Of a DNA stretch of 64,000 nt, positions 34,764-43,914 are shown one piece after another (within the stretch, counting starts at the first letter, position 1; the number at the start of each line of letters is the position of its first letter). Made by a program: the position numbers and the translations under genes. The stretch spans positions 1,302,001-1,366,000 of the forward strand of contig NZ_CP108081.1 of the NCBI RefSeq assembly GCF_036182465.1. The letters are read 5' to 3'. The notes under the pieces are model-generated. The model worked only from the letters and a program-made list of their open reading frames with translations, made no database searches and was not told the origin of the DNA. Source of the stretch: Streptomyces sp. NBC_00258. GTDB taxonomy: Bacteria > Actinomycetota > Actinomycetes > Streptomycetales > Streptomycetaceae.

Positions 34764-35801
34764 ATGGTCAGCCACCATCAGCTCGCGGCAGCGACCCGCA
34801 TCGGAATGCTCACCCGCGAACGCGACACCGCCTCGGCCTGCACCCAGGCGCTGCACGAACTCCGCCGCGCCCTGCCCCTCGACGCCGCCACTATGCTCGC
34901 GATCGATCCGATCACCGGAGCACACCTGCAGATCGCGGGCATCGGCTACACCCCCACGACGTCCGAGTCACTGGCCGCCGAGTTCGTCTCCACCCCGTGG
35001 TACGCCAATGTCGTACGGCAGACACTCCCGCCGTCCATCACCGAGGACGCCGAGGACGCGGCGTCCGTCGGGCAGCGGTTCCGCAACGGCTGGTTCTACG
35101 CCGAGCGGGTTCGGCCGGCCGGGTTCCGTGACGCGCTCACCGGCGCCCTGCGCCACCACGGCCGTCTGGTCGGCCTGGTCAACGTGTCCATCGAGGGATC
35201 GGGTACGTACGACACGGAGGCGCGGCACCTGCTCGCCTCGATCCTGCCCGCGCTGGGCGCCCTCGCCGACCCCACGGCCCACACCGGTGACCTGCCCGAC
35301 CTTCCGGCAGCCGCGGGAGCGAACCTCGTCACGGCCGAGGGCGTCATCGACCTTCCGGGCCGGCACCCTGCCGAAGTGCTGGCCGACACCGAATTCCGCC
35401 GTCTGGTAAGCGCGTTCGCCGAATCGGGGGGCCATCGACTGCGGGTCCTGTGGCCGGTCGGCCAAGGCTGGAACCGTGTGATGCTGCGCCGGTGCACGAC
35501 GGGATCGCCGATCGCACGAAGGGCGGTCCTCGTGTCCGAGACGCCCACGCAACTGCCGTACGGCCTGAGTCCGCGCGAACTGGAAGTGCTCACACGGGCC
35601 GCCAGGGGCCAGACCAACCAGGCCGTCGCACAGGCGCTGTTCCTGTCCCCGCGGACGGTTCACAGCCACATCGAGCACCTGCTCCGCAAGACGGGCTGTG
35701 CCTCACGGGCCGAAGCCACAGCCCTCGCCGTACGCGATGGTGTGCTGAGGCCCACCCCTCAGGACGTGGAGCACTTCGTCGAGCGGTTGCCCGCCGACTG
35801 A
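34764..35801 (+). CDS. LuxR-family regulator with N-terminal GAF-like sensor
   Basis: This 345-aa regulator ends with a GerE/LuxR helix-turn-helix: LSPRELEVLTRAARGQTNQA, then VAQALFLSPRTVHSHIEHLL. The N-terminal half looks like a GAF-type ligand domain. There is no receiver domain or P-loop, so it probably senses a small molecule directly. It has a regulon palindrome immediately upstream and is divergent from the transporter operon, suggesting a local activator under the control of the shared repressor. Confidence 0.88.
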   Translation: MVSHHQLAAATRIGMLTRERDTASACTQALHELRRALPLDAATMLAIDPITGAHLQIAGIGYTPTTSESLAAEFVSTPWYANVVRQTLPPSITEDAEDAASVGQRFRNGWFYAERVRPAGFRDALTGALRHHGRLVGLVNVSIEGSGTYDTEARHLLASILPALGALADPTAHTGDLPDLPAAAGANLVTAEGVIDLPGRHPAEVLADTEFRRLVSAFAESGGHRLRVLWPVGQGWNRVMLRRCTTGSPIARRAVLVSETPTQLPYGLSPRELEVLTRAARGQTNQAVAQALFLSPRTVHSHIEHLLRKTGCASRAEATALAVRDGVLRPTPQDVEHFVERLPAD

Positions 35802-35884
35802 GAAGACCGAACGCGCGACCTGCGCCCGCTGCAGGAGAGGGAACCGCGGTCCCCGAATCCCCCCACCTGCTTCTCGCTCTCGTA

Positions 35885-35902
35885 CAATTTGGCTCCGAAC
35901 GA
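35885..35902. promoter_or_regulatory. Regulon palindrome, site C (CAATTTG-GCT-CCGAACGA)
   Basis: It ends 10 nt before the MarR start codon and adjoins its ribosome site, so bound protein would block expression. This is the weakest copy, as is common for autoregulatory sites. Confidence 0.65.
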
Positions 35903-35912
35903 TCAAAGGAGC

Positions 35913-36491
35913 ATGCCTGTGCCCGGCCACCGGTCCATCACCGAAGCGGAGAAGCTGGCAGCGGCGAAGCTCGGGGGGGCACCGATCCACCGCGAGCAGA
36001 TGGCGGTGGTCGCCAACATCTACCGCGCCGCGTCGGCCGTCCGTCAGCACCTGGAGAACTCGGTGCTGCGCGGCGCCGATCTGACCTGGACGGCGTTCGT
36101 CGTGCTGTGGGTGGTGTGGATCTGGGGCGAGTCGGAGACCCGGCACATCGCGGAGGAGGCGGGGATCTCCAAGGGGACGCTCACCGGGGTGTCGCGGACG
36201 CTGGAGGGGCGGGGGCTGCTCAAGAGGACCGGTCACCCCTCCGACGGCAGGCTGGTGCTGCTGAGTCTCACCGAGGAGGGCGAGGCGCTGATGCAGCGGC
36301 TGTTCCCGGAGTTCAACCAGGAGGAGGCGTTCGTCGCCTCACGCCTCAGTGACGAGGAGTGCCGGGACGTCGCGGAAGGGCTGCGCCAGGTCGTGCGGCA
36401 GGTCGAGGAGCATGGTGAGGAGCGTCGCCTGACCCTCCTCGACGGCGCCAAGCCGACACAGCGCCGCAGCGGGCGGCGCGCGAAGGGCTGA
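35913..36491 (+). CDS. MarR-family regulator, candidate master of the catabolic regulon
   Basis: This 192-aa protein has a MarR winged helix: LTWTAFVVLWVVWIWGESET, RHIAEEAGISKGTLTGVSRT and the wing GHPSDGRLVLLSLTEEGEAL. The ATG at 35913 follows AAAGGAGC. It lies at the centre of the region in which all seven palindromes occur and has one directly in front of its own start. MarR dimers bind palindromes of about this length and usually release them when an aromatic ligand binds. That makes it the best candidate for the shared regulator, by inference. Confidence 0.9.
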   Translation: MPVPGHRSITEAEKLAAAKLGGAPIHREQMAVVANIYRAASAVRQHLENSVLRGADLTWTAFVVLWVVWIWGESETRHIAEEAGISKGTLTGVSRTLEGRGLLKRTGHPSDGRLVLLSLTEEGEALMQRLFPEFNQEEAFVASRLSDEECRDVAEGLRQVVRQVEEHGEERRLTLLDGAKPTQRRSGRRAKG

Positions 36492-36538
36492 AGCCCAGCA
36501 CGGAAAGGCCGCGAGGAGTTCCGGCAACTCGGGCGGGG

Positions 36539-37261
36539 TCAGTGTCTGTCGCGGGCAGCTCGCACCAAGGCGTCGAAGAGGCCCTGCTGTGCGGGGTCTT
36601 CGTGGGCGGTGTCCTCCGGGTGCCACTGGACGGCGGTGAACCATCCGTGGAGGCCCGGGTGTTCGAGTCCCTCGACGGTTCCGTCGGCGGCACGCGCGCT
36701 GACCGTGAGTCCCGCGCCGAGGCGGTCCACCCGCTGATGGTGGTAGCAGGACGCCTCCGTCTTCGCCACGCCGGTGGCCTGCTCCAGCAGGGTGCCGCGT
36801 TGGATCGCCACCGGGTGCACGACGTGCCGGTGTTCGCGCTCGGGGCCGCCCATGTCCTGTTCGAGGGTGCCGCCCAGGGCGACGTTGACGACCTGGAGGC
36901 CGCGGCAGACCGCCAGCACGGGGAGGCCCACGTCGAGTGCCTGACGGGCGACTTCGAGGTCGAAGGCGTCCTGGAGGTCGTCGACGTCGTAGACGCTGGC
37001 ATGAACACCTTGCGCGCCGTAGTGGTACGGGGCGAGGTCTCCGCCGCCGGGGAGCAGGATGCCGTCGAAGCGGGCCAGGCGGGATGCTACGTCTCCGGAC
37101 GCCGGGTGGATGCTCGCCGGTTCGCCTCCGGCCCGCCAGACGGCCTCGATCAGAGCGCGGGCGTTGACCTCGGCGGCGTACCGCAGCGCGGAGGTCGTCG
37201 CGGAGAAGCGGGCGGGGACGGCGATCAGGGGACGTACAGGGGTGACAGGAGTGCGGGTCAC
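36539..37261 (-). CDS. Gamma-glutamyl hydrolase, class I amidotransferase fold (PuuD-like)
   Basis: This 240-aa enzyme of peptidase family C26 would hydrolyse gamma-glutamyl amides. Motifs are FDGILLPGGGDLAPYHYG, the nucleophile Cys119 in LAVCRGLQVVN, and VQWHPED with the catalytic His-Glu pair near residue 215. In E. coli PuuD frees GABA from its gamma-glutamyl form. The GTG at 37261 overlaps the aldehyde dehydrogenase stop (GTGA), a PuuC-PuuD-like pairing. Together with the glutamine-synthetase-like gene at 48061, this points to a gamma-glutamylation route. Confidence 0.9.
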   Translation of the reverse strand: MTRTPVTPVRPLIAVPARFSATTSALRYAAEVNARALIEAVWRAGGEPASIHPASGDVASRLARFDGILLPGGGDLAPYHYGAQGVHASVYDVDDLQDAFDLEVARQALDVGLPVLAVCRGLQVVNVALGGTLEQDMGGPEREHRHVVHPVAIQRGTLLEQATGVAKTEASCYHHQRVDRLGAGLTVSARAADGTVEGLEHPGLHGWFTAVQWHPEDTAHEDPAQQGLFDALVRAARDRH

Positions 37262-38748
37262 AGCTGGATCCAGGTGGTCTTGAGCTCGGTGTACTTCTCC
37301 AGGGCGTGGGCGGACTTGTCCCGTCCGTTGCCGGACTGCTTCATGCCGCCGAAGGGGACGGTCAGGTCGCCCTCCTCGTAGCAGTTGACCCACACCGTGC
37401 CCGCCCGCAACGCCCGGGAGACCTTGTGCGCGGTGGACAGGTCCGAGGTCCACAGGCCGGCGGCGAGGCCGTACTCGGTGGCGTTGGCCAGCCGTACCGC
37501 CTCGTCCAGGTCGTCGAAGGCGAGCACGGACAGCACCGGGCCGAAGATCTCCTCGCGGGCCAGCCTCATACCGGGGTCGACGTGGTCGAAGACGGTCGGC
37601 TCCAAGTAGCTGCCGCCGGTGTCGGCAAGGGTGCGGGAGCCGCCCGTGAGCAGGCGGGCACCTTCGGCCAGACCCGTACCGATGTGGTCCTGTACGCGCC
37701 CCAGGTGGTCCTCGCCGACCAGGGCACCCATCTCGGTGGCGGGGTCGAGCGGGTCGCCGATGCGCAGCTCGCGGGCGCGCCGGACGATCGTCTCCGTGAC
37801 ACGTTCGGCGATCGATGAGTGGACCAGCAGCCGGGAGGGGGCGGTGCACATCTCGCCCTGGTTGAAGAAGATGCCCCAGGCGGCGGTGGCGGCGGCCTTC
37901 TCGAGGTCGGGGGCGTCCGGGAGGATGATGTTGGGCGACTTGCCGCCCAACTCCAGCCAGACGCGCTTGAGGTTGGAGTCGGCGGCGTAACGCAGGAAGT
38001 GGCGTCCGACGGCCGTGGACCCGGTGAAGGCCAGGACGTCGACGCCGGGATGGAGGCCCAGCGCCCGCCCCGCGACCGGCCCGTTGCCGTTGACCACATT
38101 GAGTACGCCCGGGGGAAGCCCGGCCTCGGTCGCGATCCGGCCGAGGAGCAGCGCGGACAGGGGTGAGTTCTCCGACGGCTTCAGTACGACCGTGCAGCCC
38201 GCGGCCAGCGCCGGGGCGACCTTCCAACCCGCCAACGTCAGCGGGAAGTTCCAGGGAACGACCGCGCCGACCACCCCGGCCGGCTCCCGGGTGATCAGGG
38301 CGAGACAGTCCGGGGCGGTGTGCGGTGACTCGTCGGTCAGCTTGTCCGCCAACTGCCCGTACCAGCGGAAGGTGTTGATGAGGGCACGCAGCTCGATCTC
38401 GTACGCGTCCGTGATGGGCTTGCCCATCTCCAGACTGACGGTGAGCGCCAGTTCCTCGCGTCGCTCCTGGAGCACCTCGGCCATCCGCAGCAGCGCCCGA
38501 CCCCGCTCGGCAGGCGCCAGGCGCGGCCACGGACCGGTGTCGAAGGCGCGACGGGCGGCGGCCACGGCCGCGTCCACCTCGGCGGTGCCCCCGTCGGCGA
38601 CCCGGGTCAGCACCTGGCCGTCACGGGGCGAGACGGCGGCGAAGACCGCGCCGCCACCGCCCTCGTCGGCGCCGTCGATGTGATGGGCGCCGGACAGGTC
38701 CAGGGACTTGGCGCGGCGCTGCCACTCCTCGTGGGTGACGTCCAGCAT
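37258..38748 (-). CDS. NAD(P)-dependent aldehyde dehydrogenase (PuuC-like)
   Basis: This 496-aa aldehyde dehydrogenase has VVPWNFPLTLAGWKVAPALA, FTGSTAVGRH, Glu266 in WLELGGKSPN and the catalytic Cys301 in NQGEMCTAPSR. The best overall fit is to the PuuC/betaine-aldehyde group, which oxidises gamma-glutamylamino-aldehydes and related compounds. The ATG at 38748 has GGAGG upstream. It is coupled to the PuuD-like hydrolase and preceded by a regulon palindrome shared with the divergent amidotransferase gene. Confidence 0.92.
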   Translation of the reverse strand: MLDVTHEEWQRRAKSLDLSGAHHIDGADEGGGGAVFAAVSPRDGQVLTRVADGGTAEVDAAVAAARRAFDTGPWPRLAPAERGRALLRMAEVLQERREELALTVSLEMGKPITDAYEIELRALINTFRWYGQLADKLTDESPHTAPDCLALITREPAGVVGAVVPWNFPLTLAGWKVAPALAAGCTVVLKPSENSPLSALLLGRIATEAGLPPGVLNVVNGNGPVAGRALGLHPGVDVLAFTGSTAVGRHFLRYAADSNLKRVWLELGGKSPNIILPDAPDLEKAAATAAWGIFFNQGEMCTAPSRLLVHSSIAERVTETIVRRARELRIGDPLDPATEMGALVGEDHLGRVQDHIGTGLAEGARLLTGGSRTLADTGGSYLEPTVFDHVDPGMRLAREEIFGPVLSVLAFDDLDEAVRLANATEYGLAAGLWTSDLSTAHKVSRALRAGTVWVNCYEEGDLTVPFGGMKQSGNGRDKSAHALEKYTELKTTWIQL

Positions 38749-38767
38749 GCGGGGACCTCCAGGGTGA

Positions 38768-38785
38768 TTATTTGAATCCAAACGA
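38768..38785. promoter_or_regulatory. Regulon palindrome, site D (TTATTTG-AAT-CCAAACGA)
   Basis: It lies 20 nt before the aldehyde dehydrogenase start and 80 nt before the divergent amidotransferase gene. The right arm is perfect. Confidence 0.75.
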
Positions 38786-38864
38786 TAGGCTGTGCATGGA
38801 GCGCCCGCAAGCGCTCACCGATCGATCCGGCAGGTCCGCGGACCCCGGGGAAAGGAGCGACGCC

Positions 38865-39575
38865 GTGCGCGCACTCGTCCTTCAGCACGACCATGTGACG
38901 GAACCCGGGCTGGTCGGGGCCAGGCTCATGGAACGCGGATACGACCTCACCGTCCTGACCGTCGTACCCGAGCACCGCCACCAGGCTCCGGACGTGACGT
39001 TCGACTTCCCCGAGGCCGACGGCTGGGACCTGGTCGTGTCACTCGGCGCCCCGTGGTCTGTGTACGACGAGACCGCAGTCGGCAGCTGGATCGGTGGTGA
39101 GCTGGCACTGCTGCGCAAGGCCCACCACCTCGGCATCCCGGTCCTCGGCGTCTGCTTCGGCGCCCAGGCGCTGACCACGGCGCTCGGAGGTTCGGTCGAG
39201 GCGTCGCCGCGCCCCGAGATCGGCTGGGTCGAGGTCGACACGGACGATCCTTCCCTGGTGGGGACCGGCCCCTGGTTCCAGTGGCACTACGACCGCTGCG
39301 TCGCGCCGCCCGGAGCCGTGGAGGTGGCCCGCAACGCCGTGTGCGTGCAGGCGTTCCGGGTCGGCCGCAGCCTGGGGGTGCAGTTCCACCCGGAGGTCAC
39401 CACGGGGATAGTGCGTGGCTGGCTCGACCTCGGCGGCGCGGAGCAGTGCGTAGAGCACGGCGTGGACCCCGGCGAACTGCTCGCTCAGTGCCGGGAGTTG
39501 GAGATGACGGCGCGGGCAAACGCCCGCCGTCTGGTCGACGCGTTCCTGGACCGGGTGGCCGCCTCGGCCGACTGA
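38865..39575 (+). CDS. Class I glutamine amidotransferase-like hydrolase
   Basis: This 236-aa protein has a GMP-synthase-like amidotransferase fold: DLVVSLGAPWSVYDE, nucleophile Cys97 in LGVCFGAQALTTALGG and a FHPEVT motif near residue 170. No synthetase domain is fused. The GTG at 38865 has AAAGGAG upstream. Free-standing members can hydrolyse gamma-glutamyl amides; one similar protein takes part in aniline catabolism through gamma-glutamylanilide. It is a second such enzyme beside the PuuD-like one and shares its regulatory site. Confidence 0.85.
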   Translation: MRALVLQHDHVTEPGLVGARLMERGYDLTVLTVVPEHRHQAPDVTFDFPEADGWDLVVSLGAPWSVYDETAVGSWIGGELALLRKAHHLGIPVLGVCFGAQALTTALGGSVEASPRPEIGWVEVDTDDPSLVGTGPWFQWHYDRCVAPPGAVEVARNAVCVQAFRVGRSLGVQFHPEVTTGIVRGWLDLGGAEQCVEHGVDPGELLAQCRELEMTARANARRLVDAFLDRVAASAD

Positions 39576-39633
39576 CCGGCCGACCGCCTGCCGGGGAGGA
39601 GAGCGACACCCGGCCGGCCTCCCGGACCGAGTA

Positions 39634-39664
39634 GCGGGCGGGGCCGACCGTCGGCCCCGCCCGC
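39634..39664. terminator. 14-bp hairpin between convergent genes
   Basis: The arms 39634-39647 and 39651-39664 are perfect reverse complements around a 3-nt loop. They lie between the amidotransferase (+) and permease (-) stops and probably end both transcripts. Confidence 0.8.
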
Positions 39665-39673
39665 CGTGCCGCG

Positions 39674-41140
39674 TCAGCCGTCGGCCGCCGCCCTGCCACG
39701 GGTCAGCCGTGCCGTCACCACTCCCGCGACGAGGACCGCCGGGACAGTCAGCTCCAGCCAGATGGCGGTGCTCTGCTCGCCGCCGATGAGCGTGGTGAAG
39801 TTCTCCATGATCAGCCAGATCGCCCCGGCCATGCCGAGCGCACCCAGGGCCGGCGCGATCAGCGTGTTCCAAGGCCTGGTGTCCAGCCGCTCCCGGCGGA
39901 AGAAGACGACCACGGAGAGCGAGGTGAGCAGGTACAGCAGCATGATTCCCAGGACGGCCACTCCGCTGCCCCAGGAGAACAGGGCGAGGACCGGGTCCTT
40001 GCCGGCCAGCGCGAAGGGGACGACCAGAACGACCGCGATGGCCGTCTGAACCCAGCCGGCCACGGCGGGCGAGTGCCGGCGGTTGAGCGTCGACAGCCTG
40101 CGGGGCAGCAGCCCGTCACGGCTGAGCGAGAACAGGTAGCGGTTGGCGGAGTTGTGGAAGGCGAGAATGCCGGCGAACAGGGAGGTGGCCAGCAGGATGG
40201 GCAGGACGTCGTTCACCCAGGTGCCGAACAGGTCGGCGATCGGCGCGAAGACAAAGGCCGTCGAGTCGCCGCCCTCCAGAGCCTTGCCCGCGGCGTCGGT
40301 GGCCTTCGAGGCACCGTACGAGGAGATCAGCATCCAGGAGGCGAACGCGAAGAAGCCGGTGACGAGGGCGACAGCCAGATACGTGGCCCGCGGCACTGTC
40401 TTGCGCGGTTCGCGCGCCTCCTCGCCGTAGATCGCGGTGGCCTCGAAGCCGATCATCGACGCCACGGCGAACATCAGCGCCACACCCGGCGCCCCGTCCA
40501 GGGCCGCACCCGGCGAGAACGACTGAGTGACACCGAGCCCTTCGGGCCCACCACCCTTGAAGAGGGTGACCAGCGCGAAGACCGCCAGAATGCTGAACTC
40601 CGCCAGCACGAAGACCGCCAGCACCTTCGCGCCCATCTCGATGCCCACGGCGCCCAGCACCTGGACGATCGCCATGGTGACCACGGCACACACCCACCAG
40701 GGCACGTCCGCACCCGTGTAGTGCTCCAGCAGACTGCTCACGGTGGCGCCGTACAGGCCGTACATGGCGGCCTGGATCGCACAGTAGGCGAACAGCGCGA
40801 TCCCCGCGCTGCCCGTCCCGAGGTACCGGCCGAGGCCCTTGCCGATGTACGTGTAGAAGGCGCCGGCGTCCACGACGTGCCGGCCCATGGCCACGAAGCC
40901 GACCGAGAACAGCAGGACGATCACGCCGGCCGCCAGATAGGCGGCGGGAGCACCGGCGCCGTTGCCGACGGCCACGGCGATGGGCACCGCGCCCGCGACC
41001 CCGGTGAGCGGCGCCTGCGCGGAGAGGACGAAGAAGAGGATGCCCATGACGCCGAGCGAGTTGGGCTTGAGCTTGCCTGCGGTGGAGGCGTCGGGCGCGG
41101 TCTGGTTCGCAACCGCCGTCTGACTGTCCACTCGGATCAC
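39674..41140 (-). CDS. APC-family amino acid/amine permease
   Basis: This is a 488-aa transporter with about twelve membrane segments. LSAQAPLTGVAGAVPIAVAV near the N-terminus and MIGFEATAIYGEEAREPRKT are typical of amino acid-polyamine-organocation permeases. PuuP of the putrescine system belongs to this family. I take the GTG at 41140; a second GTG at 41131 has a better GGTGAT site and may be the true start. A regulon palindrome lies 21-39 nt upstream. Its substrate is probably the amine or amino acid degraded by the island (inference). Confidence 0.9.
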   Translation of the reverse strand: MIRVDSQTAVANQTAPDASTAGKLKPNSLGVMGILFFVLSAQAPLTGVAGAVPIAVAVGNGAGAPAAYLAAGVIVLLFSVGFVAMGRHVVDAGAFYTYIGKGLGRYLGTGSAGIALFAYCAIQAAMYGLYGATVSSLLEHYTGADVPWWVCAVVTMAIVQVLGAVGIEMGAKVLAVFVLAEFSILAVFALVTLFKGGGPEGLGVTQSFSPGAALDGAPGVALMFAVASMIGFEATAIYGEEAREPRKTVPRATYLAVALVTGFFAFASWMLISSYGASKATDAAGKALEGGDSTAFVFAPIADLFGTWVNDVLPILLATSLFAGILAFHNSANRYLFSLSRDGLLPRRLSTLNRRHSPAVAGWVQTAIAVVLVVPFALAGKDPVLALFSWGSGVAVLGIMLLYLLTSLSVVVFFRRERLDTRPWNTLIAPALGALGMAGAIWLIMENFTTLIGGEQSTAIWLELTVPAVLVAGVVTARLTRGRAAADG

Positions 41141-41161
41141 CTGCCAGGGAGGAAGAGGGAA

Positions 41162-41179
41162 TCGTTTCAGGCCAAACGA
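41162..41179. promoter_or_regulatory. Regulon palindrome, site E (TCGTTTC-AGG-CCAAACGA)
   Basis: It lies immediately upstream of the permease start region. Only one position departs from the palindrome. Confidence 0.8.
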
Positions 41180-41281
41180 GTTGCCTCATAGTGGGGTGGA
41201 ACTATCCGTTTGACAAGGGGTCGCGCCGAGATTCCCGGGCACCTCCCGGCTCCTTACGGGGCCGTAACCGCCGCGCAATGC

Positions 41282-41316
41282 CCGTGGCCCTGGACGACGG
41301 ACGTCCAGGGCCACGG
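41282..41316. terminator. 15-bp hairpin after the TetR gene
   Basis: The arms 41282-41296 and 41302-41316 are perfect reverse complements with a 5-nt loop, 18 nt after the TetR stop codon. Confidence 0.75.
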
Positions 41317-41334
41317 AACGCTCGGGTCAGCGGG

Positions 41335-41961
41335 TCAGACGTCGCCTTCCGGAGTGCCGTGCCCGGCGTCGACGAGCAGCCGAAGCAGGGCGCGCAGCTC
41401 CTCGATCGCGGCATCGGTGGTCTCGGGCTCGCCGAAGACGAGCTGGTGCAGCACGAGACCGTCCAGGGCCGCGAAGACGAGCCGGGTCAGCGGACGGCCG
41501 GCACCGTCGGGCAGCATGCGGGCCAGCTCGCGCCCGCTGGCGTCGAAGTACTCGTCGTACAGCGCGCGCAGGTGCGGCAGCAGTTCGGGGCGACGCCGGG
41601 ACTCCAGCAGCAGCTCGTACTGGAAGGCCTGTATGTCCGGATCAGCGGTGACCATGTCGGACACCCCCACCGAGAAGTCCGCGACCTTGCCGGTGCCCGG
41701 TTCCAGGGCGCTGGTGTTCAGCGAGGTGCGGATCGCGTGTGCGAGCGCCTCCTCGATCAGCGCGTCACGGGAACCGAAATGGTGGACCACAAGGCCGTGG
41801 GTGGTCCCCGCCTCCTGCGCGACCGCCCGGTAGGTGAGCCTGCGCAGTCCGCCCTGCGCCACGACCCGTACGGCGGCGTTGAGCAGAGCCTCCCGGCCCT
41901 CCCCGTAGTTCATGCGCCGACGCGGCTTGCGGCCATCAGGAGTCTCGGCGGATTCGGTCAT
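41335..41961 (-). CDS. TetR-family transcriptional regulator
   Basis: This 208-aa regulator has an N-terminal helix-turn-helix (REALLNAAVRVVAQGGLRRL, then TYRAVAQEAGTTHGLVVHHF) and a helical ligand domain. The ATG at 41961 is used. It lies 142 nt after the ring-cleavage operon, reads in the same direction and could be its last gene or have its own promoter. No clear palindrome is seen directly before it. Its target is unknown. Confidence 0.9.
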   Translation of the reverse strand: MTESAETPDGRKPRRRMNYGEGREALLNAAVRVVAQGGLRRLTYRAVAQEAGTTHGLVVHHFGSRDALIEEALAHAIRTSLNTSALEPGTGKVADFSVGVSDMVTADPDIQAFQYELLLESRRRPELLPHLRALYDEYFDASGRELARMLPDGAGRPLTRLVFAALDGLVLHQLVFGEPETTDAAIEELRALLRLLVDAGHGTPEGDV

Positions 41962-42103
41962 GGCTGCGACCCTACCCGGCCGCTTTCGTGGCCGGGCATA
42001 CGCCGGAGCGGCCCGTCGGACCGGTCGGGGGCGGGTTGCGGACAGCGCCGCACCGGGGGACCTCGTCCGTCGGTCCCGGTGCGGGGCCGTCTCGTGGCCG
42101 GCA

Positions 42104-42949
42104 TCAGCGCTTGGGCGCCCTGATGCCGCGGAACTCCCAGTCGCCGCCGAGCGCGGTGGACAGAACCTCCTCGGACTCCGTGGGCTGGGCGCCGACATCG
42201 GCACGGACGGGGGTCGGCCCGGTGACGATGTGGTTCGTCAGCCGTCCGAGGCCCTCGACCTCGACCTCGACGACGTCGCCGGGCCGGACGGGCCGGGAGT
42301 TGGCGGGCGTGCCGGAGAGCAGCACGTCGCCCGGGTGGAGAGTGATCGTGCGGGCGATGTCGGCGACGAGGTAGTGCATGTCCCACTCCATCTCGTCGGT
42401 CGAACCGTCCTGCACCACCTCGCCGTTGACATACGTCCGCAGGTACTTGCCGTGGAAGTCCCAGTCGGTGACCAGGCCGGGGCCGAGCGGGCACAGCGTG
42501 TCGGAACCCTTGACGCGGAGCATGGAGCCGGCGTCGGTGTCACGGAAATCGTGCAGGCCGTAGTCGTTGGCGACGGTGTAACCGGCGATGTACTCCCCCG
42601 CCTCGGCCTGCGAGATGTTGCGCGCGGTCCTGCCGATGACGATGGCGACCTCGCCCTCGTAGTTGAGCCACTTGCAGCCCTCGGGGCGGACGATCGCGCC
42701 CTTGTGGGAGTTGAGAGAGGAGGTCGGCTTGTGGAAGTAGGTGGGCGTCGGGGTGAGCCGGATCCGGAACTCGTCCACGCGGCTGCGGTGGTTGAGGTGC
42801 ACGGCGATCACCTTGGAGGGCACGACCGGGGGCAGGTGGTGCGCCTCCTCGGTCTTCACCCGGCGGCCGTCTCCGGCGACGAGTTCGTCACCCTCGACGG
42901 TGACCTGGACGGCGGCGCCGTCGAGGAGGATACGGCGGTACTCGGGCAT
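42104..42949 (-). CDS. Fumarylacetoacetate hydrolase family, HpaG-like isomerase/decarboxylase
   Basis: This 281-aa protein has the FAH fold with metal motifs EGEVAIVIGRTARNIS, NDYGLHDF and LLSGTPANSRPVRPGDVVEV. In the homoprotocatechuate route such enzymes decarboxylate and isomerise the ring-cleavage product. The ATG at 42949 has GGAG upstream and lies 20 nt after the dioxygenase stop, in the same operon. One FAH domain is present, not the double domain of E. coli HpaG. The exact step is inferred from neighbours. Confidence 0.85.
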   Translation of the reverse strand: MPEYRRILLDGAAVQVTVEGDELVAGDGRRVKTEEAHHLPPVVPSKVIAVHLNHRSRVDEFRIRLTPTPTYFHKPTSSLNSHKGAIVRPEGCKWLNYEGEVAIVIGRTARNISQAEAGEYIAGYTVANDYGLHDFRDTDAGSMLRVKGSDTLCPLGPGLVTDWDFHGKYLRTYVNGEVVQDGSTDEMEWDMHYLVADIARTITLHPGDVLLSGTPANSRPVRPGDVVEVEVEGLGRLTNHIVTGPTPVRADVGAQPTESEEVLSTALGGDWEFRGIRAPKR

Positions 42950-42969
42950 GACAGGGCTCCTGGATACGG

Positions 42970-43914
42970 CTAGACGCGGCTGTGAGGGGTGCGTGGGGAC
43001 GGGGCTGCGGGCAGGCCGGTGCCGGTCCAGCCGTCGGCCGGACGGTCGAACCACAGATGCACCTGACCGGTGCCGATCGAGTTCTCGTACTCCCCGTACT
43101 GACGGGCCTTGGCGATGCACGCCTGCTCACCCAGGGCGCCGGCCATCATCAGGTAGTGGAAGAACTTCGCCTCGGGCTTGTACTTCCAGAACTCCGGCAT
43201 GGTATCGAGGACCTTGTCGTGGCGGCCGTCCTTGAACCAGGCGATGCGTTCGTAATCCGCCTCGCGCGCCTGAGGCGTGAAGATGTGCGCCGGGTCGCCG
43301 GCCTCGTGGTCGCGCAGTTCGCGCAGCGGCCAGAAGGTGTGGGAGAGGGCGCCGGAGGCGATGACCAGCACGCGGCGTCCGGGGGTCGCGGCGATGCCGT
43401 CCGCGAGGGCTCGGCCGAGGCGCAGGTGGTCCTCCATGTCGCCGGTCTGGCAGACCCCGATGGTCACCCAGCGCTTGTCGGGCAACCCCTCCCCCAGGAA
43501 CTTCCAGAGGTTGGTGGTGGCGTAGTAGATCGGCAGGTAGTCGTCCTCGATCGCGGTGATCCAGGTGCCGTGCTTGTCGGCGAACTTCTCTACGTTGCGG
43601 GCGAGTTCGGGGTCGCCGGGAAAGTCGTACGGCATCCGGCACATGCCGCGCGGCAGCTCCTCGGAGGTGAACAGGCCGGCGCGGCGCTGCTGTGCGGTCA
43701 CGACGAACTCGACCGTCGTCGCCCAGTGCGAGTCGAGGACGACCACGGTGTCGTATTCGTTGGCGGCATCGCGTTCGAAGACGTCCTTGCGGAGTTGCCG
43801 GAGCCCGGTGACGAGGGTGATCTCCTTGCCCTCGTTGAGTTCCAGCCGGTCCTCCTCCGGGAGCACGATGGTGGGGACATGGGCGAGGAGGCCCGCCCCG
43901 ACGATCTCACCCAT
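42970..43914 (-). CDS. Class III (LigB-type) extradiol ring-cleavage dioxygenase, HpaD-like
   Basis: This 314-aa dioxygenase opens catechol-type rings next to the hydroxyls. The N-terminus (GAGLLAHVPTIVLPEE) carries a metal His. TVVVLDSHWATTVEFVV, ASGALSHTFWPL and EFWKYKPEAKFFHYLMMAGA follow, and GTGQVHLWF matches the end of 3,4-dihydroxyphenylacetate 2,3-dioxygenase of the LigB type. Homoprotocatechuate is therefore the likely substrate, though related catechols remain possible. Its start overlaps the aldehyde dehydrogenase stop by 8 nt. Confidence 0.85.
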   Translation of the reverse strand: MGEIVGAGLLAHVPTIVLPEEDRLELNEGKEITLVTGLRQLRKDVFERDAANEYDTVVVLDSHWATTVEFVVTAQQRRAGLFTSEELPRGMCRMPYDFPGDPELARNVEKFADKHGTWITAIEDDYLPIYYATTNLWKFLGEGLPDKRWVTIGVCQTGDMEDHLRLGRALADGIAATPGRRVLVIASGALSHTFWPLRELRDHEAGDPAHIFTPQAREADYERIAWFKDGRHDKVLDTMPEFWKYKPEAKFFHYLMMAGALGEQACIAKARQYGEYENSIGTGQVHLWFDRPADGWTGTGLPAAPSPRTPHSRV

